A DNA stretch of 64,000 nucleotides, from assembly GCA_023055425.1 (NCBI GenBank), contig JALGPY010000035.1:1913501-1977500 (forward strand), written 5' to 3'. This stretch comes from Linanthus parryae. Lineage: Eukaryota; Streptophyta; Magnoliopsida; Ericales; Polemoniaceae. This document shows, in pieces, positions 1-10,297 of this stretch (position 1 is its first letter; each line of letters opens with the position of its first letter). The translations under genes and the position numbers were made by a program. The notes under the pieces are model-generated. The model searched no databases. It saw only the letters and a program-made list of their open reading frames with translations, and had not been told where the DNA came from.

Positions 1-1126
1 TACCAAATGACCAATCCTATTTCAAATCACCTCTCAGTCTCATTGATTAAGGATTGTGTTCATGTTCTCTATCACCCTAGGCCAAGTCTCTTTCAAGCAC
101 TCTACCTAAGTACTAGCAATTTCGGGTAACTACTCCATTGTTGCTAAGGATTTATCATCACACATGAACAATAACAAATCTAGGTTAAACATTAAGTAGG
201 AATAAAGATAATGAATCAAAAGCATCCTCTAATGGTCATTCATCTCATACAAAGGGTGTGTCAATAACCCTAGATTAACAATACACCAAAAGAGTTGAAG
301 AATATTCATATTCATGAATCCAAAACATGTATCAATCTCAATAATCCAGAAAAGATGTCTAATCATAACCCTAGGATTTCCATAGGGCCTAGAAAAGAAT
401 CGAGCTACTCATATTAGATGAAAGATACAAGAGTTTCTCCATAGATAATGAAAGAGAAGGAGAAGAAGTGATCAAACGGTGAAATCGCCGAAGAGTAGAC
501 AAATCCGTGCAATCCACAAGCTCCATGCTGCTCTCCAATGGTGTCCCGTGCGTCTATGGCCTCTCTTTAGGTCTTCTATCACGTTTTTACCAGATGAGGC
601 GAGTTTTAATGTAACTTGGCTGAAATTACATTTCAGCCCCTCCAGTTTGTAATTCCCGGACAGAATTGTAAGCCGATCTTGCGCGGGCCATATCTCCCTC
701 ATCTGGACTCGTATTTGGACTTACCATATATCATTGAAAAGATATGGATGTCTACTTTCCAATGGTTCAGGACTTGATACGTAAATCATTGTATATTTTC
801 CTGAGCATTGGAAATAGTGAAGGTTGGTCCTGAGTGACTTTCCGAACTTTGCTTCCTTTTTGCATCTTCTTTTCTCCTCTTCATCTACCTTCATTCCAAG
901 AATATCCAAGCCTCTCATAAGATATATTACACCTATTTTATCTGAGTTACACAACACTAAACAACCCGTGCAATTATCTTCGCAAATATGAGAGAAAACA
1001 TGCGCGAATAAGCTAGAAACTACACTTTTCACTCTTAGGCTTATAAATCATCAATTTCACATATTTGTGCTCATATATCCTATAAATATTGTGAAATAAG
1101 ACTAATTCAAGTGATATAAAGTATCA
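1..1126 (-). mobile_element. Partial LTR-like sequence, cut by the window start
   Basis: No coding content is supported here; the two minus-strand frames are short and have no recognisable domain. The stretch around 330-390 (aatccagaaaagatgtct, then an aaccctagg-type segment) resembles 49265-49315 inside the LTR of element G, so I read it as the end of a diverged relative of that LTR. The right border is placed at about 1126 because a terminal TATCA occurs there and SIRE-type sequence resumes by about 1150. It appears to have inserted into, or recombined with, element A and cut off its 5' part. Strand and border are inference. Confidence 0.45.
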
Positions 1127-1139
1127 TAGTAACTCTTAA

Positions 1140-1565
1140 ATGAGAGTTATTAGCTGTCAATTTCTTGGATCATCTTTAATCAGCTGGCATTCAAAGAAGC
1201 GAAACTCAGTTGCACTATCAACAGTTGAAGCTGAATACATAGCAGCTGGAGCCTGCTGTGCACAAGTGTTATGGATAGCACAACAAAAGATAGATCTTGG
1301 ATTTTATTTCAGAGATATACCTATCAAGTGTGACAACACAAGTGCAATATCAATTACAAAGAATTCAGCTCAACATTCAAGAACAAAGCACATTGATGTT
1401 AGACATCACTTCATCAGAGATCATGCAAAGAAATGTGATATTGTTCTTGAATTTGTTTCTACTAACTTCCAATTTTCATACATCTTCAGTAAACCATTGC
1501 CAGATGAAAGATTCTCATCCTTAAGATCGGAATTAGGCATGCAAAATAAGGAAGCTTTGGTTTAG
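1140..1565 (+). pseudogene. Copia RNase H domain, end of pol (element A)
   Basis: This encodes the C-terminal ribonuclease H part of a copia polyprotein, which removes RNA from the RNA:DNA hybrid during reverse transcription. Visible landmarks are LISWHSKKRNSVALSTVEAE, with the conserved STxEAEY-type acidic motif, then KCDNTSAI with a catalytic-type Asp, and [17 protein letters not shown] near the end. The frame ends at a TAG followed by a GGGG run, as in copy B. The ATG at 1140 lies at the junction with foreign sequence and is not a real start; homology with B begins at about 1150. The rest of pol is absent, so this is a fragment. Confidence 0.85.
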
Positions 1566-1997
1566 GGGTAGAATCAGGTAAGTTTTATGTGTTTCAAAGG
1601 TTTGAACTGATTTTCAAAGCCTTAAAAATCCTTTCAAAGCCTTGAGTATATGTGCATTACAGCTTTCAAGGCCTTGAAATCCTTTCCAAAGCCTTGAAAA
1701 TAAGACTGCATGTCAATTAGTCAATATTTCTGGATCTTTCAGTGTTGGGTTTTATCTTCGTAGATAATTACTCAATGGTGCCCCTCAATTTTTAAAAACC
1801 TCTTTTCAACCGAAATAGTATTAAATCTTTTATTTCCAACGGCACACACGAATTTGAATCTTTTTGATTCATTAGATCTTCAAATAAAAGAGAAAATATT
1901 TAGTTTCCTTTTCAAACTGAAACTCTCTTCTATTTAGCTTCTTCATTATTTCTCTCCTTTATATCTATACTACCTATCTCTTCTTCTCCAAACACTA

Positions 1998-2671
1998 ATG
2001 AGCACCTGAAGAGCCTCAGACAAAATCCAGATGGACGGTGGTTCAAAGTCTGCAACATAGAAGAAAAGAAAGATCAATGTGGAAGAGGTTCAGACCATTA
2101 GTGGGGATTCCAGTTCAAAAACACCTACTGCAGAAGACATAGCTCCTCCTCCTCCCAAGAAGAAGGGCAAGAAATATGAGACCTCAATATACATCAAGAA
2201 AAAGAAGAAGGTAGTGGAGTCTGCACCAGAGAAACAGAAGGGTATTCAGATTGGTAGCCCCAAGAAGACAAAGAAGAAAGCTTATATAACTTATCAGGGA
2301 AAAGGAAAAGAGAAGATATACATTCAAGACTCGGATTCAGATGCAACCTCAATTACCTATGAGGTTTATTCACTTTCAAAAAGGTATGGTAAGAAAAATC
2401 TTCAAGAAGCTGAGTCAGAATCTAGCATGGAATCAGAAAAAAGAGTCAGAAGAAAAGTTCCTCTTTGACAAAGAAAAGAACATTTGTAAAGAAGAAACTA
2501 AAACATGGAAGGAAAGATTTGGAGGGGTTAACCTTCTCGTTCAACAGTGTGATCAAGAAAATAAGTACAATAATTGATGAAGTGGCTCAACAAGAAGAAG
2601 AACAGGATGATGAGAAAGATAGTCAGGAAGAACATGCAGAGCAACAAGGAGATGCATACCCTAACCCTTAA
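1998..2671 (+). pseudogene. SIRE third ORF, short variant without the core domain (element A)
   Basis: This lies in the position of the extra post-pol ORF of B and F. The N-terminal leader matches theirs (ATGAGCAC start, MEEVQTISGDSS-like segment, PPPPKKK), but the start frame hits TGA after three codons. The product is lysine-rich and then acidic (runs of KKKK, later EEEEQDDEKD) and finishes with PNP-stop, the same tail as in B (DEDPNP). The roughly 280-residue conserved core present in B and F (FANVLGCPKR region) is missing and is replaced by a shorter charged segment. Frames shift near 2465. Function is unknown; such ORFs are often called env-like in SIRE elements, but I see no membrane segment here. 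Confidence 0.6.
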
Positions 2672-3058
2672 CTCTTGCCTACTCTTTCTTCTCCTTTTCA
2701 AGACCTTGAACTCCTTTCCAAAGCCTTGAAAATTTTATCTTTTAAAAATCTTTCTTCTGAAATCTTTCCAAAGACTGATCCATCATATTCTCATTATTTT
2801 ATGATGAAAGTAAAAAAGGGGGAGAAAATTAGGTTTTTATGTGCTTTTTTTGCTGTTTAGGTGACCTGGTTTTGGTCAGTTAGGATTATCCGAAAACTTT
2901 GCTGTTACTTGCTTTTCAGTTTTGTAAGTTGGAACCTTTGGACATTGTGTGTTGATATTATATGAATAATTTGCTCTGTGCTAATGAGTATTTGTTGCAT
3001 AGTAGCTGTATCAAACAGATTGGAAGACTATGGTTTTATCTATCATCAGGGGGAAGAT

Positions 3059-4316
3059 TGTAAGTTCAATGCAAGATCAAGACTTGAAATATATAGTCTA
3101 TTTCAAGGCCTTGAAACAGCTTTCAAAGCCTTGAAACAACTTTTAAAACCTTTAAACCGACTAAGCTTTATATGCATGAACTTTGGGGGAGTTTCTGTAC
3201 TTGATTCAACTCCTAAACCCCTGTGCATGATTAGATGTTATTTGATGATGAAAGACAAAGTTTTTTTTACACAATTTGCAGGATCTAACATTATTTGTTT
3301 GATTCAGTATTGCAGGGAATTCTTTTTCCTATTTTGTAGGAATCTGTTTCCTAACTTATGTTTTGTAGATATGGTAAGTGCTTGATGATTGATTCTGAGA
3401 TCAATCTGCTATGTTTAAAATCTTATCTATATACTTCCAACAAGATTAAATAAGTATCTCAAGATATATTGATCAACTAGCCGTTGGGAGACGCTTTTAG
3501 AACAGTCAAGATTTGAAGCATATTTTCAGGGAAGTTTGTTGAGAAGATTATGGTGATCCTCCATTCAAACTGAGTGATTTAAAAGAGAATTGTTGGAGGA
3601 ATTCGAATACACAACTACAGAGAGAAATTCACAGAGACACAAACACAATCAAGGATTGACAAACATAAAGGAAGCAGATTCATATCTCAATCCACATCAG
3701 AAGAACACTGCATACTCACTGCAGTTTCATTTTCTGTGTTCTACTTATTCTGAACATCATTTGTATATAATTTTGATAATACTATTAGTTCTCATTCTCA
3801 AGGATTGTTCAAGGTGACAAATAGAGAATTCTTAGTTAATCAGATAGCTAGAGCAGGTACTAGATAGGTTAGTGAGAACCACAAGTTGTAACAGAGTAAG
3901 GCATCTCTCTGTCCTTGAGATCTAGGGCTTAGCTGTTGATTAATAAGAATTGTGTTAAAAACCCTACAGGGAGAAGATCCCTGAGGTAGAGACGTAGGTC
4001 CAAGAGGACTGATCTCTATATATCTTGTGTCTCTTGCTTTTACTTTTTAGTTACAAACTTAGATCTCTTGCAGCATTCAAAACAATTTATTTTAAAGGGT
4101 TTGAAACTCATTTCAAGGCCTTGAAATAGACTTATTCTTCTGTTTACTGTAACTGTTTTATTCCAAGTGCTTGAAACTCATTTCAACGCCTTGAATCTCT
4201 TTACAAATCTTTTGAAACCACTATTCTTGCAAAGTTTGGCAAAAGTCTGCATACTATTTTCAACCCCCCTTCTAGAGTATTGATCATGTATTTCTACCTA
4301 CTGTACACCCCTTTAA
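3059..4316 (+). repeat. 3' LTR of element A
   Basis: A PPT (catcagggggaagat, just before 3059) precedes TGTAAGTTCAATGCAAG, matching the LTR start TGTAAGATCAGG of copy B. The body aligns with the B LTRs throughout (for example the aggtactagatag and caaccccccttctagag segments). Its end is decayed, ending about 4314-4317 next to the LTR of element E, so the terminal CA is not clean. Length is about 1.26 kb, as for B and F. Confidence 0.75.
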
Positions 4317-4510
4317 AAATGTACACCTGCAATAAACAATAAGAACACGAAACAAAGCACTAAGAGACTGAGAGAAAGTGTAGGGGAAGAGTAAGCCTTA
4401 GCTAATTGCCGTAGAAAGAGACAATGATTGATGATTAGTAAAAGATTCGAACCGATAAAGGAAGGAAGATGTTCCTATATATGTGGTCTGAGGGTGGCAG
4501 TTAAGAGGAG

Positions 4511-4539
4511 TTACGTGGCCGCATATGAAGGCCACGTGA
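4511..4539. promoter_or_regulatory. Inverted pair of ABRE/G-box motifs in the E LTR
   Basis: TTACGTGGCC (4511-4520) and GGCCACGTGA (4530-4539) form an inverted repeat around a 9-bp spacer. Each arm contains YACGTGGC, the established ABA-response element core bound by plant bZIP factors. A third G-box-like CCACGTGG lies at 4891-4898. In the other LTR the first and third are kept (33320-33327, 33699-33706), while the second has decayed to CCATGTGA. Regulatory activity is inference. Confidence 0.45.
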
Positions 4540-4555
4540 CTGCCTCGCACGCTGC

Positions 4556-4646
4556 ACGGTCAACCACATATATAGGACACGTTCGCACGATCTTTCATAT
4601 ATATAGGTCCCGTTTGCACGTGCGGCCGTATATATTGGGTGCATGA
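4556..4646. repeat. Repeated TATATATAGG modules in the 3' LTR of E
   Basis: Three degenerate units with a TATATATA(GG) core followed by a CACGTTCGCACG-type segment. The equivalent array in the other LTR (33374-33459) is cleaner and has a 31-bp period. The A+T core could serve as a TATA box, but the transcription start is unknown. Confidence 0.6.
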
Positions 4647-4933
4647 TCATTTAGTCTCTCAGACAATGGACAAGGGTCGCGCGCGAGGGCAGCTGCTGCT
4701 CGCGCGCAACGTACCTTACTCTAGCCTCCTGGCCACTTGAGCCCTACAACTCCGTGCGGTTAGCATGCGAGGGTTACCCTGTCTCACAGCCCCCATATAT
4801 GTAAGTGTGAGCATAAGGATACATATAAGTACGAATATAGAGGCAATGTTAGAGTAGTAGCGGAGTACCATTAGACCTCTTCGATGGCTTCCACGTGGGT
4901 GATGATCAACATGCCTAGAATGTACTATCTATA

Positions 4934-4946
4934 TTAGCCCCCTTTT
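4934..4946 (-). promoter_or_regulatory. PPT of element E
   Basis: Minus-strand AAAAGGGGGCTAA lies directly against the 3' LTR. A purine run in this place is the expected primer for plus-strand DNA synthesis and helps fix the element's orientation. Confidence 0.6.
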
Positions 4947-5535
4947 GCGCGTTCGTCACGCGCGCCGTTGTGTTAACACACAAAACTAGCCGGGCGTGGC
5001 TCCACGCAGATTCTCGAATCAATTTGTATTGAGTTCGAAAACCCTAGCCCCCAGAAATCGCCATCATTTCCTAGGACTCTGGAACTTCGTATAGCCTTTA
5101 ATAGGGTGTAGGCTTGACTTGCTTTGCGAACGACATCCACATATTTCCTCCGGTTACCAAGGTAATAATGATTCGGAAGATTTGAAAGGTCATAGGTCTC
5201 CAAGAGACTCCATATAAAATCCTCTTCTCTATCATTCAGACTTCTTCACACCATTGTTACAGGCTAAACTTATGAGAAACGGAGAAACTCTTCAAGAATA
5301 AATTCAAACCTTAATTAACTGTTCGTTGACATCATTCAAGCATACAATCGCTCAGTTAATAACAAGTTTAGTAGATCTCATCTCTTAATAACGCAAATTC
5401 CATATTTGAAAATACGAATCAAGTAGGCATGCAAATGAACCTGGGTTTGTTCTTAATGTTCTTGATGTTCTTGATGTTCAAATATAGTATTAATCTCAAA
5501 AGCATTCGTTTGTATGTATTATTTGGGCAATAGAG
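4947..5535. other. Non-coding 3' region of E, upstream of the antisense ORF
   Basis: No supported gene. Short minus-strand frames have no domain. A small TTCTTGATG-type direct repeat lies at about 5450-5480. As it sits between the LTR and the + strand ORF starting at 5536, it may hold that ORF's promoter (inference). Confidence 0.4.
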
Positions 5536-7158
5536 ATGGCCAAAACAAAAAGTCAAAAGGAGGAAGTGAATCTACCAGAACTCAGTCAAGATCTTGCAAT
5601 TGTTAAGGGAACACTCTAGACAAATCTTTTGTCAAGAAGTGTGTACAAATCATACCTGAACCAGAAAAGGATCACTGGTACTTGGCTAATCTGAATGAAG
5701 TACATAGACTAGGGCTTGAATCTGGGCTGTATCCTCACACAGAGATCAGTCACCATACATTCGTAGAGAAATTGGACTGGATGGAGGAATGGACCGAACA
5801 CATCCTCGAGCGTCACAAACCCACGTTGTCAGAGGCAGGAATATACAATGCGATACACGCGACAAAGGGTTTGAGCATAAAACACGATAATGAGATGCCG
5901 AAAACCTTGTTCGCGCGGTATTCGAGGAAGACCCATACATTCCATTTTTTGACTTATGAGGCTGCGCCCACGCATGAAGAAACATAGATTTTGTTAGAGC
6001 TTCCCAGCATGGGACCTGTGGATCCATTGTCTCCCCTGAAGACCAAAGAAGAATTTGCTCTCTTTGAGCGAATGCAAGGATGCTGAAGTCAAGAAAAATG
6101 CTACTAGGTGGGCTTCAAGCACTCCCTTAGAGACACATGCAATTCTAAAGACGGGGGCGAAGAACGTATGGTCGAGATGGGTAACATAATTCTTTCGAGA
6201 TTTTGCCAAGCCAAAAACTGAGCATGAGATTCTCGAAGCTGATCCCGATGCGAGTATTTATAAAGTTGGAAAGGGTTATGGCAACACACTGATTGGCTTT
6301 CTCTATGTGTGGTATTCAAGCTATATGGTGGATGGGCATCCTCATGATGGAGTCTTCTGACATGTGCTTGCCATTGTAGTTCGGCTTTCTGTTGGCCAAA
6401 AGATAGCCCTAGGGCCTTTAATTCTTGGCTCCTTTTGCCACCGGCTGGACCTCTCCATGATCCCGCGTAGCAATCGAAGGGGAGGGTCGATGTCGTGTCA
6501 TATGTTAACGTTGCATCCCTTTCAATGTGCGCGTTCAAAAGATGGCCCATGTACGCTCTAGTTCCCACACAGGTAATAGTCTGGAATGCGCCCAATGCTC
6601 AAGCGCAATTTCTCTTCCCTAGAGCAAGGCGTTGGTTCAAAACCGAAGGGAATCGACATTCCTTTCCTCTGATCTGCGACGATAGTAGATGTTTTGTGCA
6701 AAGACCGTACACAAAAGCTTTGTCAGATATTCGCGAGAGAAATGGAAATAGCACCAAAGGATAGGAAAGATCTCCTCACTGAGATAACATATATCATGGA
6801 GAGGATAAGCAATACAACTCCAACTACCATTTCTCTTGCGAATGCACAATATCTACTGGCGAGTGTCCAAGGTATTCAACATGTCTCACAAAGCCGGCTC
6901 AACTTTGATTTCCTCGTTCAAAGGTTGAAAAAGATCTGCAACTCTGTCAGGCTCAGGTTCGATTATGATAACTATCACATGGAAAGTGCTAAGCTTCGCG
7001 CCCAAAAGGAAGCAATGGAAAAGGCCATGGCACAGTTTGAACTGGCAAAAAAGGAGCATCAGCAACATAAGAGATACTTGGATCAGTGGGCCAAGGATTC
7101 TATAGCTTTAGGAGCTCAAGACTCGTTTTTCAAGGATTTTTTTGAAGATCCTAAGTAG
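5536..7158 (+). pseudogene. Antisense ORF of E with a plant mobile domain (PMD)
   Basis: This ORF runs opposite to gag-pol, between IN and the 3' LTR. After MAKTKSQKEEVNLPELSQ a stop interrupts it, then pieces continue in shifted frames. FARYSRKTHTFHFLTYE followed by ILLELPSMG resembles the PMD pattern (W..xTxTFHFxxGE.. then LLGLPxxG). A further segment, FLYVWYSSYMVDGHPHDGVF then IALGPLILGSFCHRLD, fits the family's later block. The end (6694-7158) is a charged coiled-coil-like helix (KLRAQKEAMEKAMAQFELAK) finishing DFFEDPK. PMD genes occur both as host genes and as antisense ORFs in Tat elements. The chromosomal role of the product is not established. Full length would be about 540 residues; several stops and shifts make it a pseudogene. 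Confidence 0.7.
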
Positions 7159-7397
7159 TTTAGTCTGATAGCTTTTTGCAGATTGTAGCTTGAATCTTTT
7201 GAATCAATCTGATTTTGATGTAATAATTTCGAATCATTTTATCGTCATATGGCTTTCGCAGTTTGAACATTTGTCAGGCTGTGAGCGAAATTGGGTGCAT
7301 CTGACTTTCATTTATGAAGAAGCGCTTTGCTTTTACTTCTCAAATATTGAGCGTCATATTTACTGCTTATCTAAATAGATAATCTTTCGATCGCATG

Positions 7398-7720
7398 TTG
7401 CCGCTACCAAAGGGGGGAAAGCTTGATTAAGGATTGCTGCTATCTTAGAAAGATAGGCTTAAGTTTGTGCATCTGTGCTATCTGAATAGTTCGACTTTCA
7501 ATTGCATACTGCTGCTATCGAAATAGATAGGCTTAGGGCGATGATTGCTGCTATCTAAATAGATAGGCTTATACTGAGTATCGCTGCTATCTAAACAGAT
7601 GGGCTTAATAAAGACAATCACATGTGCTGCTTTCTAGACATATATGCTTACTGAATTTTGCTGCTATCTAAACAGATAGGCTTATATTGCATGATGCTGC
7701 TATCTAGACATATATGCTTA
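7398..7720. repeat. Array of about eight small hairpin units in E
   Basis: Units start with GCTGCTATCT and end in a GGCTTA or TGCTTA tail, at about 7435, 7510, 7547, 7583, 7625, 7660 and 7695, with degenerate ones at about 7398 and 7474. Several contain a near-perfect inverted repeat, CTATCTAAATAGATAG. Two units (7625, 7695) share another variant, CTAGACATATATGCTTA, so two unit types are interspersed. Spacing is about 35-42 bp. The array lies between the 3' end of the antisense ORF (7158) and the 3' end of pol (7882), which converge. Confidence 0.8.
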
Positions 7721-7797
7721 GTAAATGTTAAGTAGTCTCATATAAATTTAACCAAAGGCAATGAAAACGATTGACACAAGATAAATTGATAAATGAT

Positions 7798-7848
7798 CTC
7801 TCATATGGGAGAGTTCTTATCATTAATGCGTTCCTCATGTGGGAGGAA
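7798..7848. terminator. Two adjacent hairpins at the pol/antisense-ORF boundary
   Basis: CTCTC...GAGAG (7798-7813, loop ATATGG-like) and TTCCTC...GAGGAA (7831-7848, loop ATGTGG) share the loop motif CATRTGGGAG. They lie about 35 bp beyond the pol stop on the minus strand. A role in 3'-end formation for the convergent transcripts is inference; plant terminators are not reliably predicted from hairpins. Confidence 0.35.
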
Positions 7849-7881
7849 AGTATCAAAGTACAAGAGAGTTCCGAAAAAGCT

Positions 7882-9430
7882 CTAAGGGTAGTATTTCTTT
7901 AGCCATCGCATGTTAATAGGATTGGGAGTCGTGGCAGTCCCATAACATCGTAAAATTGTGTAGTGGCCACTGTCAAATACATATTTAACCTCGAAAGGAC
8001 CTTCCCAGTTAGCATCAAACTTGGAATGTGTTGTCTCGGGCATGCAATGATCAGAAGCTTGCAGGACAAGGTCTCCAACAGCAAAGTCTCGATGCTGAAC
8101 AATTTTGTTGTATGCGCGAGAAATTCTTTCCTTATAGTTCATGTTTGTTCTCTTAGCTTGCTCACGCTTTTATTCAAGCAGAACAAGATCATGAGATTTT
8201 TGGCTTTCATACAGAGCTCTGAAGGACAACCTTGTAGAATTAAATTTGATCTCGTCAGGAACGACTGCTTCACCTCCATAACAAATCAAGAAAGGAGAAG
8301 TCCCTGTAGGAGTTCTTTGTGACGTGCGATAAGCCCAGAATGCTATACTCAGAGAGTCTGACCACTTCTTATGATCATACACGACCATCTTGCTTAGCAT
8401 TCTGAGGAATGTCTTGTTTGTGGCTTCTGCTTGCCCATTTCCCACTGGGTAATAAGGTGTCGAACAAACTTGTCGGATATTGTATTCCATCAACTTTGCT
8501 GCGATTTGTCGATTGAAGAACGGAGTGCCATTGTCTGAAAAAATGGTATTTGTGATTCCAAAGAGATAGATAATATTCCCTTGAATGAACTTCACAACAG
8601 ATAATGCATTGACCACTTTGAGACGGACCCTTCGACCCATTTAGTATATTGCTCTTTACCAGTTAAAATAAACTGGTTTCCATGCGATGCAAGACGGATG
8701 GGACCAATTAAATCCAGATCCCACGTATGAAATGGCCAAGGGGTCCCCAGTGCATGTAAGTCAACAGTGGGAGCATGTACAAGGTTACCATTAAATTGAC
8801 ATTGTTGGCATCGTTTCACCTTCGTGCGACAGTCAGCATCCATGGTCGGCCAAAAATAGCCCACAGTCAAAGGTTGTCTGCAAAGCTTCGCGCCTTCCTG
8901 ATGCTCCACTTGATGAGATAGCTCCATGACCTCTTGTATTTCTTGACAGTTTAGGCATCTCCGTAGATTCCCATCGTGTCCCTTTCGCCATTGAAGGTTC
9001 TCCATCAACACATATCGGGTCGATTTCTTCTTGAGTTTGTCAGCATCCTTCTTACCACTTGGCAGGATTCCACCTCGCAGCTAATCAATAAAAGGCTTTC
9101 GCCAATTGACATCCTCATCAATCCGAGAAATCTCTAGTGAATCCTTCAGCTGTGCACACTTCTCGCAGTTGCTTTGCAGAATTGAATCATAACATGACAT
9201 TCAAGGCCAGTGAATCCCATATCTCTGAGCCTTTCTGTAGATTGAGACTTCATTCTCTCCACAAGAGCTTTCGTGGATCTTTTATAGCAGGGCTCAACCG
9301 TCCTCATCTGCTACACATTGCATTAGGATCCCACCAGGTCCTTTGTAGTAAAGCAAGTTGTCGTGTATGCAGAATCCCTTTGTGGAGACCCAACTTTCCT
9401 TGCTCGTTCCTTCCGCGATCGCTCGTATGA
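7882..9430 (-). pseudogene. Ty3/gypsy integrase (element E)
   Basis: This is the last part of pol. Integrase inserts the cDNA into the chromosome. The zinc-binding N-terminus is visible as ELSHQVEHQEGAKL, then GYFWPTM, then CRTKVKRCQQCQ. The catalytic core shows WDLDLIGPI (first Asp), TIFSDNGTPFFN (second Asp) and GNGQAEATNK (Glu). The C-terminal part ends EGPFEVKYV...MRWLKKYYP then stop at 7882. Frames break near 8600 and 8150. The zinc and catalytic residues mostly remain, so the decay is by frameshift rather than by loss of motifs. Above about 9020 the stretch is linker with no motif I can name. Confidence 0.85.
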
Positions 9431-9499
9431 CATGCTTTCTCCAATCTTCACCTTCAATGAAACCATCTTCTCACAATTTTTTGATCAAGGAAGGAGCTG

Positions 9500-9895
9500 T
9501 CTTAACCTCAATTAATATTTTTGCCGGAAACTTATCTGTACTGATCTTCGATCCCAGAGTAGGCAATGCATCTGCATGCCGATTATCAGATCTGGGAGAG
9601 TGTTCCGACTTGAGTGAGTCAAAATCTTGTCCAAATTATGCACAATCGACCTGTAACACAACAAGTTGATCTTCTTTAAACCATATTTACCCGAAGCTTG
9701 CTTCACGATCAGTTTTGAGTCTCCCATTACAATGAAATTTTGAACTTATAAGGCCTTGGCTGCGAGGAGGAATACGATCAAAGCTTCATACCCGGCCTCA
9801 TTGTTGGTTACTGAAAAGTCCAGCTTGCTTGAAATCTGAATGACCTCCCTATCAGGCTTAGTGAGGAAAATTCAAGTACTCCTGCTCTCGTTTAT
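9500..9895 (-). pseudogene. Second, archaeal-type RNase H (aRH) of E
   Basis: Minus-strand reading gives a TNNEAGYEALI-like segment, an intervening stop, then MGDSKLIVKQASGKYGLKK. EAxYEAL followed by GDSxLxxxQ is the pattern of the additional RNase H typical of Tat-lineage gypsy elements. It lies between the ordinary RNase H and IN, as expected. The end (after about 9560) is frameshifted. Confidence 0.7.
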
Positions 9896-9959
9896 GAGCC
9901 ATCAAAGTGTGACTTCCTGTAGAACGATTCTATGACACACAACTCAGGTCCTTCGAGCT

Positions 9960-10297
9960 CCTCTTCTATCATAAGATCATAATTCTCATCTAGGAATTGT
10001 GCCACCAAATCTGCCACAGCTTGAGACTTAATGGCCTTTGGGCGCGCGCACGTGATGTCATACTGCGATATAGTCATGTACCATTTTGCCAATCTCCAAA
10101 AATGAGCAGAATGCCCCAACAAGTATCGGATAGAGTCGCTCTTATTCACTACTACTACTACTTTATGGGAGGAAAAATAGTGCTTTACCTTTTCAATAAC
10201 CAAGAATAAAGCAAGGCAGTGTCGCTCAATATATGTGTACCTAGATTCAGCAGATTGCACTATGCGCGAGATGTAGTAGATATGTCTCTCCTAGCCT
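9960..10297 (-). pseudogene. RT-linked RNase H (element E)
   Basis: Shows RYTYIERHCLALFLVIEK, then SIRYLLGHSAHFWRLAKW, then ISQYDITCARPKAIKSQAVA, the usual landmarks of gypsy RNase H directly after RT, whose family role is degradation of the RNA template. One frame covers most of it; the preceding part (about 10290-10680) is frameshifted. Confidence 0.8.

Larger units (their letters stand above)
1127..4316 (+). mobile_element. Element A: 5'-truncated SIRE/Maximus-type Ty1/copia element
   Basis: Only the 3' third remains: the end of pol (RNase H), a third ORF, a PPT and a 3' LTR. The order and sequence match the complete copies B and F in this window. Short palindromic CAAGGCCTTG-type motifs occur at about 1595-1700, 2697-2735, 3100-3165 and 4090-4215, at positions equivalent to those in B and F. 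LTR, gag, PR, IN and most of RT upstream are missing. The family call follows from copia domain order plus an extra ORF after pol and the LTR match to B. Confidence 0.85.
4320..4933 (-). repeat. 3' LTR of element E
   Basis: This is 614 bp, the same length as the copy at 33128-33741 and alignable along its whole length. On the minus strand it begins TATAGATAGTACATTC (the other copy has CGTAGATAGTAC; the ancestral start was probably TG) and ends GGTGTACA. It holds an inverted pair of ACGTGGC motifs and repeated TATATATA modules, described separately. Confidence 0.85.

Noticed and set aside
472..1032. Two minus-strand frames at the left end
   Set aside because: Short, without motif, inside LTR-like sequence.
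7398..7720. CRISPR-like regular repeat array
   Set aside because: Units are degenerate, spacing is irregular, there are no cas genes, and the array lies inside a plant retrotransposon.
9137..9669. Plus-strand frames over the pol of E
   Set aside because: Shadows of the minus-strand RNase H-IN region.
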